The translations under genes were made by a program, and so were the position numbers. From CAZKXU01 sp964556665 (GTDB taxonomy: Bacteria; Bdellovibrionota_C; UBA2361; CAZKXU01), in contig CAZKXU010000013.1 in assembly GCA_964556665.1 (NCBI GenBank), positions 1 to 49,002 on the forward strand: a stretch of 49,002 nt of DNA, written 5' to 3'. This document shows, piece by piece, positions 28,389-36,187 of the stretch (its first letter is position 1; the number at the start of each line of letters is the position of its first letter). The notes beneath the pieces were generated by a model. That model saw only the letters and a list, made by a program, of their open reading frames with translations, was not told the origin of the DNA and did not search any database.

Positions 28389-30178
28389 TATGAAAGCTCC
28401 GTAATTATCTGAGTTGCAATTCCGCCACGTGAGGCTTCTAGACGCAGCAGTTTCTCTTTAAGCTCTTTAGAATCTTCATAGGAAAGAATGCGCTTAAGCA
28501 TACTAATAGCCTCATCAGTCTTACCCTCCAGCTCAAGAATCCAAGCCTCCTGTCGCGCAGCAGTAACAGTAGTGTTTAGCGGTTTTGTAAGCATCCATTG
28601 ATAGTCTACTACCATCTCTGGCATATTAAGCGCCGTCAGCATCTTTCTTAATTGACAGTGCGTGTATGGGTTATCAAGGTTATTAATCAGAAAGCTCTGT
28701 ATAATTTCATCTGCTGCATCCATCTGTCTCTTTCTTAATAGGCATTCAGAGAACTTAAGCGCTAATTTCCACGATTTTGGATATTTATTTAATGCCACCT
28801 TAAGAGCGTTACAACACTCATCATAATAACCCGTCTCTAGCAAAGCTGTTCCCAATTTTAAATAAGCCTCTTCGCTTGGACATTCACGCACCTGACGCAA
28901 TAGCCTGGAAAGAAGAGAAGTTGATTCTTCACTTCTCTTTGAGCGTGCATGTATAATAGCGCAGCCTGCTAGAGGCCCAATCGCTTTAGAGTTATGAGTT
29001 AGAGATTGCTCATAGAATTCTAATGCCTCTAAATAATTTTTGCGCTCAAATAAAATATCTCCTAGTAGTTCAAAGGATTGAGATGATGATGGATATGACG
29101 CAAGAGCCTCATTAGCAGCCTCACATGCTCTTTTTTGACCGCCGTTTGAGAACTGTAGTCTCGCAAAGGTATGATATGCCTCCTCGCAATCAGGAACTCT
29201 AAATTCAGCAGCTTTTTGCAGCAGAATACTCCAGAAATTCTTACCATCATAACGCTGCATAGCTGTATTATGCCCATGCTCAGCTATAGCCAGACGCTCT
29301 TGTTTATTGGCAAGATAATGACGGATTTTATCTGCAAGATCGGAATAATCTCGGTAAGGAACATAATCTGCCATTGGCTCAAACCACTTCTTGGTATTTG
29401 ACCACTCAGGTTCTAGCAGGAGAGTACCGCACATTGTTGATTCGAAAATCCTGCCGTTTATCTTATCTATGCTCTGCCCTCCGTACTCGACAAGATTTAT
29501 AGTGACCTTTGACCTCATATAAATCTCTGCATATTCCTGAATCGTAAGCTTCTTTTCACGTTGACCGCCGGTTTGAAATACCTCTATGCCAAGAGATCGA
29601 ATAGTCGCGAGAGCAGCCTGTCTCTCCGGACGATCTACAGTTCCAACAAAACTAACATCAATATCTCTTTCCCTCTTTGGATCGTAAAAGACTCTCGGAT
29701 CCTTCCCATGAGGGAGAACCATATACTTCTCTGGCCGTTTGGCATGCTCAAGATAAAAGGAGGTAGAATCTCCTGCCAAGGTTAGATCGACAAACGGTGA
29801 GTATACTTCGGCTAGACGCATTATATCCGTAACATTTGTGTCTCCCCACCAAGTAACAATCGGGATCTTAAACTCCGATCGAATTGTAAGTAAGGTTTCG
29901 AACTTTGGATTGAGGCTGTCGTGCACTAGAAAGATAATGAATAACAGATCGGGCTTCGTCTCTATACACTTTCTAAGTAAGGTCGCATCGATTGATTGCT
30001 GCTGCTCCAGGTGCAGCTCATCTGGATGCAGCAGATCGAAAGTTGCCAATCCGGAAGCTTCAAGCGGCCCCCAAAAGCTGTGCTCACTCGGACTTATGCC
30101 GCAAGCTGGGTTATAGTCACACCATTTCTCAGCGACGATCAGGACATGTGGTTTTCGTGCGGAGTGTAGTGAGCTCAT
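28388..30178 (-). CDS. CgeB-like GT-B glycosyltransferase with C-terminal TPR repeats (paralogue 4)
   Basis: A 596-residue member: KPHVLIVAEKWCDYNPACGISPSEHSFWGPLEASGL split across its first 50 residues, WWGDTN, LPHGKDPRVFYDPKRERDIDVSFVG, TGGQREKKLTIQEYAEIY and NGRIFESTMCGTLLLEPEWS, then TPR-like helices from about residue 330. The frame reaches 30199, but I chose the ATG at 30178 because it forms an ATGA overlap with the upstream RmlC-like gene and has GGAG about 10 bases before it. It is the second gene of a minus-strand operon that starts with the RmlC-like gene. Confidence 0.8.
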   Translation of the reverse strand: MSSLHSARKPHVLIVAEKWCDYNPACGISPSEHSFWGPLEASGLATFDLLHPDELHLEQQQSIDATLLRKCIETKPDLLFIIFLVHDSLNPKFETLLTIRSEFKIPIVTWWGDTNVTDIMRLAEVYSPFVDLTLAGDSTSFYLEHAKRPEKYMVLPHGKDPRVFYDPKRERDIDVSFVGTVDRPERQAALATIRSLGIEVFQTGGQREKKLTIQEYAEIYMRSKVTINLVEYGGQSIDKINGRIFESTMCGTLLLEPEWSNTKKWFEPMADYVPYRDYSDLADKIRHYLANKQERLAIAEHGHNTAMQRYDGKNFWSILLQKAAEFRVPDCEEAYHTFARLQFSNGGQKRACEAANEALASYPSSSQSFELLGDILFERKNYLEALEFYEQSLTHNSKAIGPLAGCAIIHARSKRSEESTSLLSRLLRQVRECPSEEAYLKLGTALLETGYYDECCNALKVALNKYPKSWKLALKFSECLLRKRQMDAADEIIQSFLINNLDNPYTHCQLRKMLTALNMPEMVVDYQWMLTKPLNTTVTAARQEAWILELEGKTDEAISMLKRILSYEDSKELKEKLLRLEASRGGIATQIITELS

Positions 30179-30717
30179 TTTTTCTTTACTCCGCTGCAAT
30201 GGCTATCTGTGCCAGCATCTCGCTCCGAGAGAACTGGATCCTTAATTGGCCACCAGATATTAATCGTGGGATCGTTCCAATACAGAGTAAACTGTCCTTC
30301 ACGATTATAATAAGCTGACTGCTTATAACTAAAAACAGCATGTTCACTCATCACGAGATGAGCATTGCCAAATTTTGGAGGAACGAGGACCTGTAGCCGA
30401 TTGCGATCAGAGAGTGTAAATGATTGCCAGTTTCTATACTGCGCCGAGTCTTTGTCGTTATTTACTACTACAAAATAAACTTGTCCAAACAGACAGGAGA
30501 TTAATTTCCATGTCGTACCATCTCCATGAATTCCACGAAGGACATTTTTGGATGATACTGAAATTGCATCATGAATAAATGAAACTCCAATCCCTGATTC
30601 CTGATATAATTTCTGGTTGTATGTCTCAACATTCATTCCACGAAAATCTTCATGAATGGTTGGAGGCTCAATAAGCAAAACCTGATCAAGCTTGGTTTTA
30701 GAAACATGCATGCTCAT
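30175..30717 (-). CDS. RmlC-like sugar-nucleotide 3,5-epimerase
   Basis: A 180-residue cupin-fold protein of the dTDP-4-dehydrorhamnose 3,5-epimerase family, which epimerises 4-keto sugars attached to nucleotides. Visible landmarks are FRGMN early, the catalytic-histidine motif VLRGIHGD (near residue 66), VPPKFGNAHLV, the YKQSAYYN segment and NDPTINIWWPI, whose aspartate matches the second catalytic residue. rmlA, rmlB and rmlD are absent, so the substrate need not be dTDP-rhamnose; GDP-heptose-derived keto sugars are an alternative given the hdd genes further on. It is the first gene of the operon running into two CgeB-like paralogues. Confidence 0.8.
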   Translation of the reverse strand: MSMHVSKTKLDQVLLIEPPTIHEDFRGMNVETYNQKLYQESGIGVSFIHDAISVSSKNVLRGIHGDGTTWKLISCLFGQVYFVVVNNDKDSAQYRNWQSFTLSDRNRLQVLVPPKFGNAHLVMSEHAVFSYKQSAYYNREGQFTLYWNDPTINIWWPIKDPVLSERDAGTDSHCSGVKKK

Positions 30718-30879
30718 AAAAGCTATTTGTAATGACTACTTAAAGCAGTTCGCTGAATGCAGAGACCCGTTTATTCGATGCTTAAAAAGGGAGTACCGAT
30801 TCGAGCAAGACTCGGACTCAAAATATGACTGATTTGTCCCTCACTATACCTATAGCCATTAACAGAGTTAGTTAAAAAA

Positions 30880-30908
30880 TTGAATAATTTTATATAGTTA
30901 AGTATAGT
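30880..30908 (+). promoter_or_regulatory. Sigma-70-type promoter of the second toxin-antitoxin pair
   Basis: TTGAAT at 30880-30885 and TATAGT at 30903-30908 are separated by exactly 17 bases, close to the consensus. Transcription would start near 30915, immediately before the palindrome at 30921-30951 and about 70 bases before the gene start at 30984. Confidence 0.6.
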
Positions 30909-30920
30909 AAGGATTCTGAT

Positions 30921-30951
30921 CAATTATATATGCAATTTGCATATATAATTG
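30921..30951. promoter_or_regulatory. Perfect 15-bp palindrome, likely operator
   Basis: The arms caattatatatgcaa (30921-30935) and ttgcatatataattg (30937-30951) are exact reverse complements around a single central T. The position just downstream of a well-formed promoter and upstream of an HTH-bearing antitoxin gene fits an autoregulatory operator bound by that protein's dimer. Binding itself is inference. Confidence 0.65.
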
Positions 30952-30983
30952 ACTCAAATCAAGTTATATGCCAGATTATATTG

Positions 30984-31577
30984 ATGAATGAATATCTACT
31001 TAATGCTGATGAATTTAACTTAAATTTGGCTAAGAAAGGGTTTTCAAGTGTAAGTACATTTGCCAACCAGATGGGAATTCATCGTAATACTATCAATAAC
31101 TATCTTTATGGTAAGAGTTCAGTCTTTACTGATGCTTTTCTTAAAATCTGTACAGGGTTAGATGCTAATCCATTAAATTTAATTAGTCCGACTAATACTG
31201 AGTTTCAACAGATACAAAAATTAATAACCGCAATAAAACCACTACTTATAAGCTATCCCAACTTGGCCTTACTCCTCATCGGCTCGCGTGCCAGGGGTAA
31301 CTATAAAAGACGCTCTGATTGGGATCTAGGGATAACGTCTGGGATACACGGAACCGATACCAGTACATATTTACGAATTAAATCAACCGTGGAGGATCTA
31401 GCAGAAGATCTTCCGGTTATAGTTGATTTAGTGAACTTAGATCGGGCACCATACTGGTTTTTAGCGGAGTTTGACTATAAACCAAAATTTATCTGTGGGA
31501 ATATAACAAGTTATCATCATTTATTGGGCATATTAGATGGTATTAACAAGGCAAAAACGGATCGAACAGGCGATTGA
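30984..31577 (+). CDS. HTH-MNT fusion antitoxin (nucleotidyltransferase with XRE-like N-terminus)
   Basis: A 197-residue protein. Residues 5-70 look like a helix-turn-helix (SVSTFANQMGIHRNTINNYL, with GLDANPLNLI after it, the XRE/Cro style). Residues 80-180 form the minimal nucleotidyltransferase: G100-S101 in LIGSRARG, metal aspartates D112 and D114 (SDWDLG) and D148 in VDLVN. The frame extends to 30930, but that start would lie inside the palindromic operator, so the ATG at 30984 is preferred. It overlaps the HEPN gene by 41 bases. The HTH suggests that the antitoxin represses its own promoter. Confidence 0.8.
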   Translation: MNEYLLNADEFNLNLAKKGFSSVSTFANQMGIHRNTINNYLYGKSSVFTDAFLKICTGLDANPLNLISPTNTEFQQIQKLITAIKPLLISYPNLALLLIGSRARGNYKRRSDWDLGITSGIHGTDTSTYLRIKSTVEDLAEDLPVIVDLVNLDRAPYWFLAEFDYKPKFICGNITSYHHLLGILDGINKAKTDRTGD

Positions 31578-31929
31578 GCAACTTAGTCAGGCATTAAAGC
31601 TGTATAACAAAGCTAAGGATGACAATAGCCTAGAGTTTTTAACTGTGGCAAAAGCATTTGAAATTGTAGTCGAGTATTGCTGGAAAGAGCTTAAGCGTGT
31701 AGTTGAATCAGAAGGGCTATTTGCCAGCTCTCCAAAGGAGGCAGTTCGTCAAGCTGCGAATATAGGTCTAATAGACCAGGAGGAACGCTGGATCGAGTGT
31801 ATTAACGCAAGAAACGATAGTGTGCATGATTATTTTGGAGTCCCACGTGAGGATTACATATCGTATACCAAGGAGTTTATAGGATTGGCTAAAAAGATGG
31901 TAAATTGCCTGGAGAAATTTAAGAATTAA
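31537..31929 (+). CDS. HEPN-domain toxin of the second MNT pair
   Basis: A 130-residue helical protein with the HEPN motif R92-N-DSV-H97-DY99, spaced R-X4-H, and the conserved FEIVVEYCWKELKRVV helix near residue 41. It is the same family as the 11508-11915 product but only distantly similar. By family knowledge it would be an RNase whose activity is held down by its nucleotidyltransferase partner. It is followed after 26 bases by the methyltransferase operon on the same strand, so some read-through is possible. Confidence 0.83.
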   Translation: MVLTRQKRIEQAIEQLSQALKLYNKAKDDNSLEFLTVAKAFEIVVEYCWKELKRVVESEGLFASSPKEAVRQAANIGLIDQEERWIECINARNDSVHDYFGVPREDYISYTKEFIGLAKKMVNCLEKFKN

Positions 31930-31955
31930 CCAGTTAATGTCGAGGTGTACTAAAT

Positions 31956-32558
31956 ATGGCAGATAGAGAAAGATGGAGAGGAATGGGGCCTCAACGAATA
32001 TTTGAGAATTTCCAGGCTTGGGCTGACGGCACGATTACTCTGTTCTTAGAAAAAGAGTACCGCGATGTTGCCAATCCAAGGCATCCGACATTGGATGAAT
32101 TTGGCGGATTTGTGCCTCCATATCTTTCACCTTGTGAGGCACTTCCCGGAACTGAGCATCTACCGAACGGGTATATCCCTTATGTCATTCAACAAATTAA
32201 GGAGGAGATCTATGAATTCATTCGTATATGTCTTTTGCAGTTAACGGACTTTGAGAATGCGCTTGAAGTGGGAATGGGTGACTTTGGCGGCACAAGCGTG
32301 TTGTTTAGTCATGTATTCAATAAAGTTACCTCGATTGATATTACACCTTCTGTCATAGAGCGTTACATGGCAAACAACGGCAGTAACCCTCTCTTGAAAG
32401 GCAACTTGATCATTAATCAAAATTCGGAGAGCTGCGATCTCTCTTTATTAGATCCGCTAGGATACACCTTGCTATTTATTGATGGAGATCATAGCTACAG
32501 AGGAGTTAAAAGTGACTTTCTTCGACTAACGCCGTTTGTTAAGGGGGGGGTATTGTAG
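31956..32558 (+). CDS. Class I SAM methyltransferase, cut short by a frameshift at a G tract
   Basis: This is the 200-residue readable part of a roughly 257-residue MT24-like methyltransferase. ALEVGMGDFGGTSVLF (near 106) is the SAM-binding loop, VTSIDIT the acidic residue after strand 2, and LLFIDGDHSYRGVKSDFL the conserved VDGxH-type motif. The frame stops after FVKGGVL at the 8-G run at 32543-32550, whereas the +1 frame continues with the expected IVAFHDTRHE segment. With nine or six Gs the protein would be whole. This may be phase variation, decay, or a sequencing error. It is the first of a plus-strand run reaching SemiSWEET. Confidence 0.75.
   Translation: MADRERWRGMGPQRIFENFQAWADGTITLFLEKEYRDVANPRHPTLDEFGGFVPPYLSPCEALPGTEHLPNGYIPYVIQQIKEEIYEFIRICLLQLTDFENALEVGMGDFGGTSVLFSHVFNKVTSIDITPSVIERYMANNGSNPLLKGNLIINQNSESCDLSLLDPLGYTLLFIDGDHSYRGVKSDFLRLTPFVKGGVL
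32543..32550 (+). repeat. Homopolymer tract of eight G within a gene
   Basis: Eight consecutive Gs follow AA within the methyltransferase gene and coincide exactly with the reading-frame break. Runs of this length slip easily during replication and are typical switch points of phase-variable surface-glycan genes. Confidence 0.8.
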
Positions 32559-32728
32559 CTTTTCATGACACACGTCATGAAACAATGCCGCCCCATCAGG
32601 TAGTCAAGGAGCTAGCAAATGGTGTACTTACCGGAAAATGTTACGACATCAAGCACATACATTATCCCAAGGGAGTTTACGCAGGAATTTCATACTTTAT
32701 TAAGGAGTCAGAGCTTGGAAATATATAA
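32553..32728 (+). pseudogene. Out-of-frame C-terminal tail of the 31956 methyltransferase
   Basis: The frame ATT GTA GCT TTT CAT GAC reads IVAFHDTRHETMPPHQVVKE and goes on to ISYFIKESELGNI, ending at TAA 32726-32728. The AFHD motif and the length match the missing last strands of the methyltransferase core. It has no start of its own. The following 149 bases (32729-32877) hold no gene I can see. Confidence 0.7.
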
Positions 32729-32877
32729 TCCTAAATCCGGCAGTTGCCGAATTTAAATTTCCTAGAAAAAGAAGGAATTCAAGTTATTAAAAATTTGGAA
32801 TCAATCCTGTTCACCTCTTCATCATACATATCTGTAGGCATTGTTGTATACAACCCAACAAGTACAGATACATAGAT

Positions 32878-33900
32878 ATGTATATATTTCAAAAAGAAGC
32901 GACTATTCCGGTCAGCATTCCTATCCCTGAAGAGTTCATCTATCAATACTGTCTCCGTCATAACAAAGTGTACTTCGGCACACATATGCTTGCTCACCAA
33001 TGCGGCCCTGAAAAGCATCGCGCATTTCAGGCCATTGTTCGTAAGTACTTTTACGGAACCAACAGAGCTATTAACCTGCTTGAAGTTGGATCCTGGGCAG
33101 GTGGCAGTGCCATCGCCTGGACACATGCACTCTTAAGGTGGGCCGGCAACTTTAATCACTCCGTAACATGCGTTGATCCTTGGACACCTTATTTTGACTC
33201 TTCGGTCAAACCGGAATCAGATAACTTCTATTGCGGCTCGCGCGAGATGGAGGATGCTCTTAAGAATAACTCCATATATGAATTATTTTGCCATAATGTG
33301 CGCGCTGCACAGGCTGAGCGATATATAACACCGCTGCGAGAACCTTCGGCAAGAGCGCTGCCCAAGCTTGCAGAGGAAAGATTTGACCTAATATTTGTAG
33401 ATGGCAAGCATGATTACCTAAGTGTAATTGAAGATGTTAAGCTAGCGCGCAAATCGCTTAAACTAGGCGGCATTCTATGCGGAGATGACTTGGATGCGCA
33501 GATGCATGAGGTGAATCAGGAGTTCTGCCGAAAAATGAGCAGTCGTGATTTTGTACAGAACCCTGAGAACGGCGTCTGGTTTCATCCAGGAGTTACTCAT
33601 GCGGTGCACGATCTGTTCGGGCAAGTTGCAGCGCGAAATTCAATTTGGGGCGTACAAAAAACAGTTAGCGGATGGCAAAATATTGAGATTCCTGATTCAA
33701 GTGACATCGCTGTTCCAACAGCAGAGTGGTTCGGAGTTAATAACTGGCCGCTGCAGGAACAGATCGAATTGGCCAGAGAGTTTGACCGACAACACTCAAT
33801 TAATTCAAGCAAGCTCGCCCAGGTCATGGCAAACTTTTTCTATCAAAATGTATCGGAATCGCAGATTGTAACTCTGCTATCACAGATCAAGGTAAATTAA
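32878..33900 (+). CDS. Class I SAM methyltransferase (MT24/CmcI-like)
   Basis: A 340-residue likely O-methyltransferase. The SAM loop is NLLEVGSWAGGSAIAW (near residue 65), followed by VTCVDPWTPYFD and FDLIFVDGKHDYLSVIEDV (near 168), then LKLGGILCGDDL. The match to the middle domain of the 24217-26610 fusion (VVEIGSWLGASARFF...VDGEHS...CGDDW) is plain, so the two are paralogues. The last 110 residues are a variable C-terminus. The start at 32878 has no clear ribosome site, so it is uncertain. Its substrate is probably a sugar residue or nucleotide sugar, judging by context. Confidence 0.72.
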   Translation: MYIFQKEATIPVSIPIPEEFIYQYCLRHNKVYFGTHMLAHQCGPEKHRAFQAIVRKYFYGTNRAINLLEVGSWAGGSAIAWTHALLRWAGNFNHSVTCVDPWTPYFDSSVKPESDNFYCGSREMEDALKNNSIYELFCHNVRAAQAERYITPLREPSARALPKLAEERFDLIFVDGKHDYLSVIEDVKLARKSLKLGGILCGDDLDAQMHEVNQEFCRKMSSRDFVQNPENGVWFHPGVTHAVHDLFGQVAARNSIWGVQKTVSGWQNIEIPDSSDIAVPTAEWFGVNNWPLQEQIELAREFDRQHSINSSKLAQVMANFFYQNVSESQIVTLLSQIKVN

Positions 33901-33968
33901 TTTCTATCCTGACGGGCAGGAGTTATGATAGCATCAAGTTCACTATATGTATTAATACAGGAGTTATT

Positions 33969-34922
33969 ATGAATAGAGCGCAGCGCCTCGATTGGTTTAG
34001 GAATTTGGACAAACTTGTAAATGGCTATAACCATAGAGCCTATAACTTAGCATTACAGCTTGAACTAAATAACCAAACATTTCTTAAATTGCGCAAAGCT
34101 TCCGCTAATTATCTGCGTGCATGCATGAGCGAGTGCGGCAGCCTCTCGGATGATGAGCTGTTTAGTTCTATTAAAGATGCGACACTCCCACAGCTTGCTA
34201 ACCGCACACCTAATGGCGCCGTACTCCCTAAGAGAGAGATCGCGAACGAATTCAACGAGCTTCATTGTGCGATTTCAGATTGGGTACAAAGTCTAAATAT
34301 GGGCGGCATTGTAGATTCTATTTTCTGCCCGATTACTCTAAGAATCATGTCAGGCAAGGGAGACCCCAAAATGCTCTCTCGCCCGTACGCAACTAGCAAA
34401 ATACATGCAGATGTTTGGGCTGGAGATCCGGGAGATGGTGTTAATGTTATCATTAATCTTTTTGGAGACTCAGAAAATACTACTGTTAATTTCTATAATC
34501 CGCCTGCTGATTTTGAGGCCAAATGCCTTAAGCATTATAAAGATTATGATGAAGGAAAGGAATTTGTATCTACGGCATCACCTTATCCGATTAAGTTCAA
34601 TCATGGCACTGTTCTCTTTTTTGACTGCATCGTACCTCATCAAACCATCCGTAAAGGCGGAGAGGCACGAGGAACATTGCAGTTTAATCTACGTAGAAAG
34701 GTAAGTCCGGAGGACAAAAAGGCGATTGAGGAGATCTGCGATCGCGGAAAACTTCAGAACTTTATACCGTTTCAGAACTGGTGCGAGCTTGGAAAATCAA
34801 AGATAATGAAATTTGAGGAAACACTGGAGGCTGCGCGTAAAGGTGATTTCTCATTTCAGCCTTATAGTAACAATATATATTCAATCGTTGATAATACATC
34901 GGGAATGCAGAATAGATTATGA
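33969..34922 (+). CDS. 2-oxoglutarate/Fe(II) oxygenase-like protein
   Basis: A 317-residue protein with a putative double-stranded beta-helix core. The iron-binding facial triad is readable as H146-x-D148 (SKIHADVW) and H224 (FFDCIVPHQT), with R234 ten residues later (GGEARGTLQFNLRR) as the likely 2-oxoglutarate anchor. That order and spacing fit phytanoyl-type dioxygenases. The enzyme would hydroxylate or otherwise oxidise a small molecule; in this setting a sugar or lipid. A GGAG site precedes the ATG, and the end overlaps the next gene by ATGA, so they are coupled. Family assignment is from motif geometry, not strong sequence recall. Confidence 0.6.
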   Translation: MNRAQRLDWFRNLDKLVNGYNHRAYNLALQLELNNQTFLKLRKASANYLRACMSECGSLSDDELFSSIKDATLPQLANRTPNGAVLPKREIANEFNELHCAISDWVQSLNMGGIVDSIFCPITLRIMSGKGDPKMLSRPYATSKIHADVWAGDPGDGVNVIINLFGDSENTTVNFYNPPADFEAKCLKHYKDYDEGKEFVSTASPYPIKFNHGTVLFFDCIVPHQTIRKGGEARGTLQFNLRRKVSPEDKKAIEEICDRGKLQNFIPFQNWCELGKSKIMKFEETLEAARKGDFSFQPYSNNIYSIVDNTSGMQNRL

Positions 34923-35851
34923 GCAGCACCTCTGCCATCAATCCGAAATCCTTTCTATCCGAACTAGGTGCCAGTGGGAGCTCAGCAGAGACTAGCCTTG
35001 CGATGCTCTCCAAAATGGATCTTGCTTACACTGAACTTTCAATTGCTGAGCGTGATGCCCATATTCTGGCAATCCTTAAAAGATTGGATGAGCCACGAAT
35101 CTCACGCACCAGGGAGCAGAATCTAGCTATTTTTGAACAAGGCTGGTCCGAAAACCTGGAGCAGTGTAGGAATCAAGGGATCAGCTTTGAATCTTTAAAG
35201 CCAAAATATGTAAAACCACTTCCGGCAATGCGGTTACAAGGAAGATTTGTTCACCCTTCTAATCCATATCTATTTGACGACCTCTGCACTGTTGTTTTGG
35301 GCTGGCTATTTAAACAATACTTTAAGGATGCCGACACGGTTTGTGAGTTCGGCTGCGGCACTGGGCGGTATCTATATCTTCTTGGCACAATGATGCCCGG
35401 ACGAAATCTAATCGGCCTTGATTGGACACATTCATCCGGCGAGATTCTGAAACTAATATCCCAAAAAACAGAGGTAAAGATGCAGGGGCATCAATTCGAC
35501 ATGCTAGCTCCTTCTGCTGAGCTTAAATTACCTCAGAATGCTGCGGTACTCACGGTTGGTGCGATGGAGCAGATCGGAGATCGTTTCGGTCCGTTTCTCT
35601 CATTCCTCCTGGAGAGCCGTCCATCTATAGTTGTGCATCATGAACCAATAGTTGAGCTCTATGGTCAGGACACACTTTTTGACTACCTTGCTGTGACATA
35701 TCACCGTCGCAGGAAATATCTAGAGGGCTATCTGCCAGCATTGCGAGAGCTTGCCAAACAGAATAAAATTGAGTTGATCAAAGAGCAGCGTGGTGGATAC
35801 GGAGATCCGTTCAATGAAGGCAGTTCCATTATCGTTTGGCGTCCTATATAG
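34919..35851 (+). CDS. Class I SAM-dependent methyltransferase
   Basis: A 310-residue protein. The first 120 residues are helical and family-specific; the SAM-binding core starts at TVCEFGCGTGRYLYLLG (near residue 141), followed by NLIGLDWTHSSGEIL with the acidic residue of strand 2, and AAVLTVGAMEQIG near 215. The HHEPIVEL segment near residue 239 may line the active site. It is translationally coupled to the oxygenase gene and followed 8 bases later by SemiSWEET. The substrate is not readable. Confidence 0.7.
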   Translation: MSSTSAINPKSFLSELGASGSSAETSLAMLSKMDLAYTELSIAERDAHILAILKRLDEPRISRTREQNLAIFEQGWSENLEQCRNQGISFESLKPKYVKPLPAMRLQGRFVHPSNPYLFDDLCTVVLGWLFKQYFKDADTVCEFGCGTGRYLYLLGTMMPGRNLIGLDWTHSSGEILKLISQKTEVKMQGHQFDMLAPSAELKLPQNAAVLTVGAMEQIGDRFGPFLSFLLESRPSIVVHHEPIVELYGQDTLFDYLAVTYHRRRKYLEGYLPALRELAKQNKIELIKEQRGGYGDPFNEGSSIIVWRPI

Positions 35852-35859
35852 TAATCGAC

Positions 35860-36132
35860 ATGAATTGGGAAACAATTTTTGGCTTTGCTGCCCTGTCTGC
35901 CGGGATGGGGGTTGTATTAGTTGGTCTGCCTGCGCAAATAATGAAGATTCAGCGCAGCCGATCAGTCAGTGAAATCTCTCTTTCTTTTATACTGATATCA
36001 TTAGTTAACAACATGCTCTGGGTCTGCTATGCCTTTACTAAAAACCCAGTCGATCTATTCTTGGCTGGCCCAAATGCTATGTGCGTAATTTGCTTTGCGG
36101 TTATGCTGGTCCAGTTTATGCGGTTTCGTTAA
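35860..36132 (+). CDS. SemiSWEET-type sugar transporter
   Basis: A 90-residue membrane protein with three helices (about 4-27, 37-59 and 64-86), the size and pattern of bacterial SemiSWEET/MtN3 half transporters that dimerise to move sugars down a gradient. Conserved features are the first-helix proline in VGLPAQIMKI, the RSVSEISLSFIL turn, and NNMLWVCYAF with the paired asparagines and tryptophan of the substrate pocket. I use the ATG at 35860; the frame also opens at a TTG inside the previous gene. It is the last gene of the plus-strand run. Confidence 0.85.
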   Translation: MNWETIFGFAALSAGMGVVLVGLPAQIMKIQRSRSVSEISLSFILISLVNNMLWVCYAFTKNPVDLFLAGPNAMCVICFAVMLVQFMRFR

Positions 36133-36187
36133 ATAGAAAATATACTGCCAGTCAGTTCAATTCCCTTCATTAAAATGAAGCTATCCA

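Noticed and set aside
30175..30717. Complete dTDP-rhamnose pathway
   Set aside because: Only the RmlC-like gene is present; no rmlA, rmlB or rmlD was found in the window.
30740..30870. Possible tRNA or structured RNA near ttcgagcaagactcgga
   Set aside because: The inverted stretch is short and no cloverleaf with an acceptor stem or anticodon arm could be drawn.
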